This document shows positions 57,493 to 64,000 of a stretch of 64,000 nucleotides of DNA, in pieces (the first letter of the stretch is position 1; every line of letters starts with the position of its first letter). Where the stretch lies: the NCBI GenBank assembly GCA_028641055.1, contig CM054062.1, positions 183,767,958 through 183,831,957 of the forward strand, read 5' to 3'. Under the pieces are notes generated by a model. The model had not been told where the DNA came from. It saw only the letters and a program-made list of their open reading frames with translations, and ran no database searches. The position numbers were made by a program, and so were the translations under genes. Origin of the DNA: Alopecurus myosuroides. Its lineage: Eukaryota > Streptophyta > Magnoliopsida > Poales > Poaceae.

Positions 57493-58659
57493 AATGTGAG
57501 TCACATGTCACTTTATATTTTTTGTATTTCTTTCCTGTGTATTTTTTCCGTCTAGTTGTGGATATAATATGTTTTCCTATTCATTTTTGCAGGAAGTTAA
57601 ACAAATTGGTAGTTATTATTTTGGCAATCTTTTCTGGGCGTGCAACCAAGTCGTTTTATTATTTCTCTCAATTTGTACTCGCTATGACAAGCTTTTGCAT
57701 ATGACAGCTATTATTGATTTATTGTTGGTTTTGCAATTTTTCATTGTATTACTACGTGAATTTACTTATATTGTGTGTGACATTATTTGCATTGCCCTTC
57801 CATAGTTGTACTTATACGGTCGGCATTGGCTGCCTGACACCAGTGCCAATTTTTTCTAGCTTCGTCCCTGCTACTGACACAAGATACATTGGAATCGAAT
57901 GCATTTGTACGAGAATCAAAAGTCTTTCGAAAGCATATATGGGAAGATAAGAGGTTATGCTTGCCTTGCTTCAAGAAAACCAAATAAAGGTTTCAGGAAT
58001 AAGTGCTTGACTTGTCGGTTAACATCGAGTATTCACCACTGGCATTGCTGGCCTTCTATTTGAAGTCGCATTCTACCGATAAGAAGCAAATACCGAGAAG
58101 GAAGAAATATACACATGGCATCGATGCAATGCGCAATATGTATGCATGAGCAAGTAAATGCACTTAAATAAAACCCTATACATGTTTGATGGGTTGCTAG
58201 GGTTTGTATGGCAACTATGCAATTGTGTTGAAATTAGCCCGAAATGGTCCTGGGAGGGTGTTTCGGACGATTATGAAAGTGAGTCTAATTTTAATTGCTC
58301 AAATGGTTTTATGGAAACCTTATAAAATTTGCCAACTCTCTAGGAAAACTAGGAACCACAAAGAGATCCCTTTCTCTTTAAAAACGGGACAAAAACAGGG
58401 TTGAGGGCCTTTTTACAAACTGAAAAATTTGCAAAAATGATATTTTGAAACCTTATAAAATTTCCAACCTCACCACGTTTTGCTTTGGTGAAATTGAAAT
58501 ATTTTTCAGTTCAAAAGTTTGGAAACCATTTTAAGTGCTTTTTGTGGATTTTTCTCAATTTCAAAGTTCAAACATGAACAAATTTTTGTTTCATGCATGT
58601 ATGAGATGAATACCACACACCACAACCCTATTTTAGCAAAACAGGGATGTTACATACAA

Positions 58660-58693
58660 CAACAATAATGAACAAAATACTTGCATGAATAGG
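58660..58693. other. Short spacer between LARD and Sabrina-like element
   Basis: AT-rich, 34 bp between the LARD target duplication (58655-58659) and the next LTR; no feature seen. Confidence 0.5.
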
Positions 58694-59803
58694 TGATAGC
58701 GTGTAACACACGTTCATTGGCAGACCCCAAGAGTAAGGTATGAAGAGCACAGTAGCAAGTTTCCCTCAAAAAAAGAAACCATGGTTGAATTGACCAGTAG
58801 AAGAAAGAAATCACTTCTGAAGGTTGTTGTCAGCTGATGTTGGTAGGGCGCAGAACCAGTTCAGCAGCAACGTGGAATCTACACAACACAATCAAATTAC
58901 TTTGCCCCAACAAAGCAGTGAGGTTGTCAATCTCACCAGTTTTGCTGAAACAAAGGATTAGACGTATAGTATGGAAAATAGTACTTGTTTGCAGTAGATG
59001 AAAGAGAACAATAATTGCAGTAGTAAAACATCAGTTGCAGTGGTTGTATATCAGTGTAAAGAAATGGACCGGGTTTCACAGTTCACTAGAGGTGTGTCTC
59101 CAAAACAGATAGATAACATGCTGGGTAAACAAATTACAGTTGGGCAATCGACAAATATAAAGGCTGCACCGTAGTGCATATGCATGATATGATGATTACT
59201 ATGTGATTCATGCGGGCATTACAACAAGATAAATAGACCGTTATCCAACTACATCTATGACTAATAATCCACCCTCGGAGTGTCATCTGATCAAACCTTG
59301 GGTATTAAGTTGCAAGAAACGGATAATTACATTAAGAAAGTGTGTAATGTAAACAATAAAATTATCCTTATACAAAGCATTGTTGCTTTATCCCTAATGG
59401 AAACAACACATCCCCCACCCGTTACGTTTCCGTCACTTGAGCGTGAGTGAAAGGGAGTCATAAACCCACTATCGAGCATAAATACTCCCTCTTGGAGTTA
59501 CAAGCATCAACTTGGCCAGAGCATCTACTAGTAACGGAGAGCATGCAAGATCATAAATAACATACACATGAAAGAACATGATAGATTCATAATCATTGGG
59601 CATAGCATTCAATATTCATTGGATCTCAGCAAACACGACATGTAGAATTGCAATAAGATGATATTGATCATGTTAGGCAACTCACAAGATCTAAACATCA
59701 GGCACAAAGAGGAGAGAACAACCATCTAGCTACAGCTATGGCCCCGTAGTCCAGGGATGAACTACTCACGTGTCACTCCGGAGGCAGGAATGGTGATGAA
59801 GTC
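58694..59803 (-). repeat. LTR copy 1 of Sabrina-like element (incomplete)
   Basis: Aligns with 61714-62821 from tgatagcgtgtaacacacg to ggtgatgaag, then diverges. About 160 bp present in copy 2 are missing at the right end. Confidence 0.8.
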
Positions 59804-59918
59804 TCCCCGTCAAGGAACCATCAAGGCATAGCAACAAGAATTCCTGGCGCCGTTGTCGGGGACTTAAAATTCATCATCATCCAGAAGTCTCCCTGTCAAG
59901 GCACCATCAAGGCGTAGC
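59801..59918. other. Direct repeat flanking a PBS-like motif on the plus strand
   Basis: Two copies of gtctcc(c/t)gtcaagg.accatcaagg (59801 and about 59885, period about 84 bp) surround TGGCGCCGTTGTCGGGGA at 59845-59862. This resembles an Asp-tRNA PBS but points opposite to the PBS at 61703-61686. It may belong to another Athila element joined here. Confidence 0.5.
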
Positions 59919-60153
59919 ATGAATTTACACGAATTTAACAGTGGACAACAGAAATATGTTTCCTGCGCAGAAATCCAAATCTAACCTCAACTTTCACTAG
60001 AGACTTTACTAGGCACAACAAATGCAAGAAAATAAAGATTTAAAGGAGTTTTCACATAATTAAACAACACCTTGACTCAAAGAAAACAGAAGAAAACAAT
60101 GCAAAAATAAAACCATGGGTTATCTCCCAAGAAGTTTTTTTCTTTAACGCCTT

Positions 60154-61106
60154 TTAGCTAGGCCCAGAAAGCAAGAAGATGCTCACATAAGAAATATGAA
60201 TTACGCAAAAGAGAGCATCAAGAAGCAAGTATAAAACAAATTTAAGTCTAACCCACTTCCTATGCATAGGAATCTTGCAAAGAAATAAATTAAATAAGAT
60301 CAAACTATAAATCATGGGAAGGTAGAATAAGAGAAATTTCAAAACTTTCAACAAAAAGAGAGGTGTTTTAGTAACATAAAAATTCCTACTACCATATTTT
60401 CCTCTCTCAAAATAATTTTTAGTGGCATTGTGAACAAACTCAACAACATAATTATCACATAAAACATTTTTTTTCATGGTCTAAAAGCACACAATTCATA
60501 TCAAGCTCCAAAACAGTGGGATCAAAAAATTAAAATCACCTCCTATTTTTTCCCACTTTTAGCAATATCAAAACGAGATGATTGGTCACTCATAAAAGGT
60601 ATGGGACACATTATAGCAATCATATTTTCAGTAGCATTATAATTTATAACATCAAGTAACATAGGACCATCATCTAGAGCATTCTCATATAAATTTTCTA
60701 AACAAACTTCCTCATTATCATGCATATCAATAGTTGGAATAAATATAGGATTATCATAGGATTTATAAAAGTATCATGGATTATCATAAATAACAGTAGC
60801 AATATCATTCTCACAAGTTTCATTCATAGTAGTATCAAGGTCACAAGTATAGAAAGTATCAATTTCATCAAAAAGGGATATTTCAAAAGAATCAATAGGA
60901 TCATCACAATTATCAATATAACACTCATCCTCCTTTGGTAAGCATGGAGGGCAATCAAATAAGGTATGAGTTAAAGATTTACTCTCATTGGGAGGTATAC
61001 ATGGGTATATACTCCATTCTTCCTCCTCTTGATCATCACTCTCCTCCTCTTTTACATCCAATGAGCTTCCAGATTCAGCAGTTTCTCCTTCCATAGGTTC
61101 CTGCAA
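60154..61106 (-). pseudogene. Sabrina-type accessory ORF with C-terminal hydrophobic segments (broken)
   Basis: Minus-strand frames 61106-60774 and 60725-60543 share one frame; 60477-60154 continues in another. The first is very acidic (EEESDDQEEEEW) with CDLDTTMNETCENDIATVIYDNP; the second reads MHDNEEVCLENLYENALDDG. The third has two hydrophobic stretches (LLKVLKFLLFYLPMIY and VLYLLLDALFCVIHISYV) separated by a basic loop. I remember similar sequence in Athila-lineage cereal elements outside gag-pol. Membrane association is possible from the hydrophobic segments, but I cannot assign a function. Confidence 0.55.
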
Positions 61107-61193
61107 GGCATTAGTCTCCTCCTTTGGGGGAGAGAATCTATTAAGATCTTCAATTATGTAGAAATTACAATCCTTGTAATTATCAAAGCAATA

Positions 61194-61778
61194 TTAAAGT
61201 ATAGCATAAATCTCGTATTTATAAGGTGCATCGTCAATACTTTCAAGCAAATAGGAAATTTTGAATGCACCCTTCAAAGCAATAAATTCCTCAATTTGTT
61301 CCACATCATAAAAGTCATAATTTCCCTTGACATAAGAAGATATGGTAACATTATCATTATACTCACATTGAAAAGGGAGGTGTTTTATACCTCCTACAGC
61401 AACAATATTTATCAAATCAATAAGTAACATTATAGGTAGAGCACAAATTTCTAACAATGATGTACAATTTATTAATTTGTTCCCATAAGTGTTTCCCTTT
61501 TTGTGACAAGCGGTGTTCTTGTAATATTTTTGTTGTTCTTCTGTGAACCCGCCTTGCCAATAAGATCTAGTTTTAAGGAAATCAATCATTGATAGCAAGC
61601 ATGATGAAGCAAGTAAAAAAGCAAAACAATAACAAAGTAAAAAATGATTGGAGATGAGAGACTCCCCTTGCAGAAATCCTCTTCCTCCCCGGCAATGGCG
61701 CCATAAAAGAGCTTGATGGCGTGTAACACACGTTTGGTGGGAGACCCCAAGAGGAAGGTATGAAGAGCACAGTACCAA
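61194..61778 (-). CDS. Sabrina-type leader ORF of unknown function
   Basis: Open 194-codon frame that begins in the LTR and crosses the PBS (read as WRHCRGG). The stretch from about 61600 to 61194 (for example LPIMLLIDLINIVAVGGIKH and DNVTISSYVKGNYDFYDVEQ) looks like family-conserved 5' internal sequence. I do not recognise a domain. The true start is uncertain; the first 60 codons may only be open by chance. Confidence 0.4.
   Translation of the reverse strand: MVLCSSYLPLGVSHQTCVTRHQALLWRHCRGGRGFLQGESLISNHFLLCYCFAFLLASSCLLSMIDFLKTRSYWQGGFTEEQQKYYKNTACHKKGNTYGNKLINCTSLLEICALPIMLLIDLINIVAVGGIKHLPFQCEYNDNVTISSYVKGNYDFYDVEQIEEFIALKGAFKISYLLESIDDAPYKYEIYAIL
61686..61703 (-). other. PBS of the Sabrina-like element (Asp-tRNA type)
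   Basis: Minus-strand TGGCGCCATTGCCGGGGA, ten bases from the LTR boundary at 61714. It matches the usual Athila/Sabrina PBS apart from one base. Confidence 0.8.
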
Positions 61779-62980
61779 GTTTCCCTCAGAAAGAAACTAA
61801 GGTTGAATCGACCACTATGAGAAAGAAATCACTTCCGAAGGTTGTTTTCAGCTAATGTTGGCAGGACTCACTACCAGTTCAGTAGCAACGTGGAATCTAC
61901 ACAACACAATCAAATTACTTTTCCCCAACGAAGCAGTGAGGTTGTCAATCTCACCGGTTTTGTTGAAACAAAGGATTAGACGTATAGTGTGGAAAATAGT
62001 ACTTGTTTGAAGTAGATGAAAGAGAACAATAATTGCAGTAGTAAAACAGCGGTTGCAGTGGTTGTATATCAGTGTAAAGAAATGGACCGGGGTTCACAGT
62101 TCACTAGAGGTGTCTCTCCAAAAAAGATAGATAACATGCATGGCAAACAAATTATAGTTGGGCAATTGACAGATATAAAGGATGCATCGTAGTGCATATG
62201 CATGACATGATAATTACTATGTGATTCATGCGGGCATTACAACAAGATACATAGATCGTTATCCAACTGCATCTATGACTAATAATCCACCCTCGGAGTG
62301 TCATCCGATCAAACCTTGGGTATTAAGTTGCAAGCAACAGATAATTGCATTAAGCAAAGTGTGTAATGTAAACAATAAAATTATCATTAGAGAAAGCATT
62401 GTTATTTTCTCCCTAATGGCAACAGCACATCCCCCACCCGCTATGTTTTAGTCACTCGAGCGTGAGTGAAAGGGAGACATGAACCCACTATCGAGCATAA
62501 ATACTCCCTCTTGGAGTTACAAGCATCAACTTTGCCAGAGCATCTACTAGTAACGGAGAGCATGCAAGATCATAAACAACATACACATGAAAGAACATGA
62601 TAGATTGATAATCATTGGACATAGCATTCAATATTCATCGGATCCTGGCAAACACAACATGTAGCATTACAATAAGATGATCTTGATCATGTTAGGCAAC
62701 TCACAAGATCTAAACATGAGGCATAAAGAGGAGAGAATAACCATCTAGCTACTGCTATGGACCCATAGTCCAGGGATTAACTACTCACGCATCACTCCAG
62801 AGGCAGGCATGGTGATGAAGAGACCTCCGGTGATGATTCCCCCTCCCGACAGGGTGCTGGGGAGAGTTCCAGAACCCTCCCAAACTAGGGTTGACGATGA
62901 CGGCGGCTATGGATCTTTTTGGTGGAAAAGGCTCAGGTGTTTAGGGTTAACCCGTGGAGAAGCTTAAATACGCGAGAGGG
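61714..62980 (-). repeat. LTR copy 2 (5' LTR) of Sabrina-like element, truncated
   Basis: From tgatggcgtgtaacacacg to gagaggg. The minus-strand CGTATTTAAGC near 62966-62972 is a likely TATA region. The outer LTR part is missing where the next LTR begins at 62981. Confidence 0.78.
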
Positions 62981-64000
62981 TGATACGTCTCCAATGTATC
63001 TATAATTTATTATGTTCCATGGTTATATTATGCCAATTGCTACATGTTTTCTCCCTTCTTTATAGCATTTTTACACGTTTTCCGGGACTAACCTATTAAC
63101 AAGATGCCAAGTGCCAGTTCCCTGTTTTCTGCTGTTTTTTATTTCAGAAAAGTTGTTCTGGAAATATTCTCGGAATTGGACCCCACGAATCCCGAAGTTC
63201 CTATTTTCCTCGGAAGCATCCAGAAGTCCGAAGAGGAGTCGAAGACGCGCACCAGGGGGCCCTCACCATAGCCAGGCGCGAGGCCTCCCTTGGCCGCGCC
63301 TGGGGGTGGTGAGGCCACCCTGATGGCCTACCGACGTTGCTGTTCTGCCTATTTAAGGCCTTCCTCCCAAAAACCCTAAGTTCCACGAAACCTTCCGCAG
63401 CCGCCGTCATCGTCAACCCAAGTTTTGGGGGACAGATCTCTGTTCTGGCACCCTTCCGGGACGGGGAAGTGCCCCCGGAAGCCATCTCCATTGACTCCAT
63501 CGCCATCTCCATCGCTGTTGCTGTCTCCTATGATGAGCAGGGAGTAGTTCTCCCCCGAGGCCGAGGGCTCTACCGATAGCTATGTGGTTCATCTCTCTCT
63601 CCCATGGTGTGATCTATATGTGATCGTGAGCTTTGTAATCTAGTTAAATAAGTAGATGTTACTCTTCATCTATTGTGCTACTCAAGTGTTTTATTAATAT
63701 GAACTTTGGAGTCACCTTGTCCCGCGGTGTGAAGGTGACAGTGTGCACATCCTGTGTGTCTCCTCTATGAATTGTGGTGTTTGTCTAGTACCTTCTAGGG
63801 CGCAAGTTGACAGTGTGCGGCTAACTAGACATGGGAATGCTTACTTTAAGGAATGCTTTTTGCAGCCCTACTCAATGATTAGTGTCCGTAATCCAACCGT
63901 AGAGGGTTAAGAGTAGCATAGTGAAGAGAAGATATTTAGTTATTCAATTATGTGATAATTATTGAGAGTGTCCACTAGTGAAAGTAGGATCCCTAGGCCT
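62981..64000 (+). mobile_element. LTR of another Athila-lineage element (WHAM/Fatima-like), runs off the window
   Basis: Starts TGATACGTCTCCAATGTATC, a hallmark LTR start in wheat Athila-type elements. A TATA-like tatttaagg is at 63350-63358, followed by a GC-rich leader (aaaaaccctaagttcc). The right end is outside, so I cannot tell a solo LTR from a full element. If inserted at 62981, gaggg (62976-62980) is the expected TSD. Confidence 0.8.

Larger units (their letters stand above)
54349..57870 (+). mobile_element. hAT DNA transposon (3522 bp)
   Basis: An 8-bp target duplication ctactgac (54341-54348 and 57871-57878) matches the uninterrupted sequence in the other LTR near 30700. Ends are imperfect inverted repeats (AAGGGACGGAGC left, GCTTCGTCCCTG right, that is CAGGGACGAAGC on the other strand). 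It carries a hAT transposase pseudogene. Confidence 0.95.
28906..58654 (-). mobile_element. LARD-like Gypsy retrotransposon, host of three later insertions
   Basis: LTRs at 28906-32490 and 52547-58654 with TSD tacaa on both sides (28901-28905 and 58655-58659). On the minus strand LTRs start TGTAACATCCCTGTTTTGC and end GGTCGTGACA, with an initiator-Met PBS next to the right LTR and a purine tract next to the left one. Subtracting nested elements leaves about 3.7 kb of internal DNA without any long ORF. This is the layout of LARDs (large non-coding retrotransposon derivatives, such as barley Sukkula). LTR divergence in a 350-bp sample is about 7 percent, so it is old. Confidence 0.88.
52547..58654 (-). 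repeat. 5' LTR of the LARD-like element, interrupted by hAT
   Basis: Aligns with 28906-32490 once the hAT element and one TSD copy are removed, leaving about 2578 bp. It lacks about 1 kb corresponding to 31131-32180; at the join, near 58310, ggaaaccttataaaattt echoes sequence found further along the LTR, suggesting a repeat-mediated deletion. Confidence 0.88.
58694..62980 (-). mobile_element. Athila-lineage (Sabrina-like) Gypsy element, truncated
   Basis: Two LTR copies in the same orientation (58694 to about 59803, and 61714-62980) flank about 1.9 kb of internal DNA. The PBS at 61703-61686 (minus, Asp-tRNA type) shows the right copy is the 5' LTR. gag-pol is absent, so most of the internal region was lost. 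The LTR copies differ by roughly 10 percent in the first 250 bp. The family name rests on remembered similarity to wheat Sabrina. Confidence 0.75.

Overview
The window is intergenic DNA from a large grass genome, most likely a Triticeae cereal (wheat, barley, rye, Aegilops). The evidence is its content: Angela/BARE-type Copia LTRs, a SIRE/Maximus-like Copia LTR, Athila-lineage Sabrina/WHAM-like Gypsy LTRs, a LARD-like element with 3.6 kb LTRs, a Stowaway MITE, a plant LINE and a hAT transposon. I found no host gene, tRNA, rRNA or CRISPR array. Almost everything is nested transposable elements, and several have boundaries fixed to the base by target-site duplications (TSDs).

Left nest (1-14369). 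A Tat-lineage Ty3/Gypsy element (Gypsy-1, minus strand, 1-6360, running off the left edge) lies inside the 5' LTR of an Angela-like Copia (Copia-A, plus, 6361-13501). Copia-A in turn interrupts the 3' LTR of a SIRE/Maximus-like Copia (minus, 13502-14369). A Stowaway MITE follows (14370-14577), then unassigned DNA with a 105-bp duplication.

Middle nest (15010-27147). An old, broken Copia (Copia-B, minus) has its 5' LTR split by an L1-type LINE (minus, 19842-26876, 15-16 bp TSD). The LINE's ORF1 is split by an Angela/BARE-like solo LTR (24832-26160, TSD cgaac). About 1.75 kb without identity follows (27148-28905), ending in a Helitron-like terminus.

Right nest (28906-58654, TSD tacaa). A LARD-like minus-strand element carries three insertions: a solo LTR (33207-34037, TSD gggat), a complete young Tat-lineage Gypsy element (Gypsy-2, plus, 34247-49710, TSD atgat, LTRs differing at 2 of 899 positions), and a hAT transposon in its right LTR (54349-57870, 8-bp TSD). 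The remainder (58694-64000) holds a Sabrina-like minus element and the start of another Athila-type LTR.

Gypsy-2 is the most interesting object. Besides gag-protease and RT-RNase H-integrase on the plus strand, it carries a convergent antisense gene that can be spliced from eight exons. All seven introns are GT-AG and keep phase, and the gene has its own TATA box. The whole element is saturated with the heptamer TACTCGG/CCGAGTA (about 55 copies by eye, about 2 expected), in LTRs, introns and all three reading frames of gag-pol. Gypsy-1 belongs to the same lineage and shows a one-base-different enrichment (ACCCGG/CCGGGT). Together these suggest, without proof, an element-specific DNA-binding system. 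In both elements the gag start codon lies in the LTR and the primer binding site is translated.
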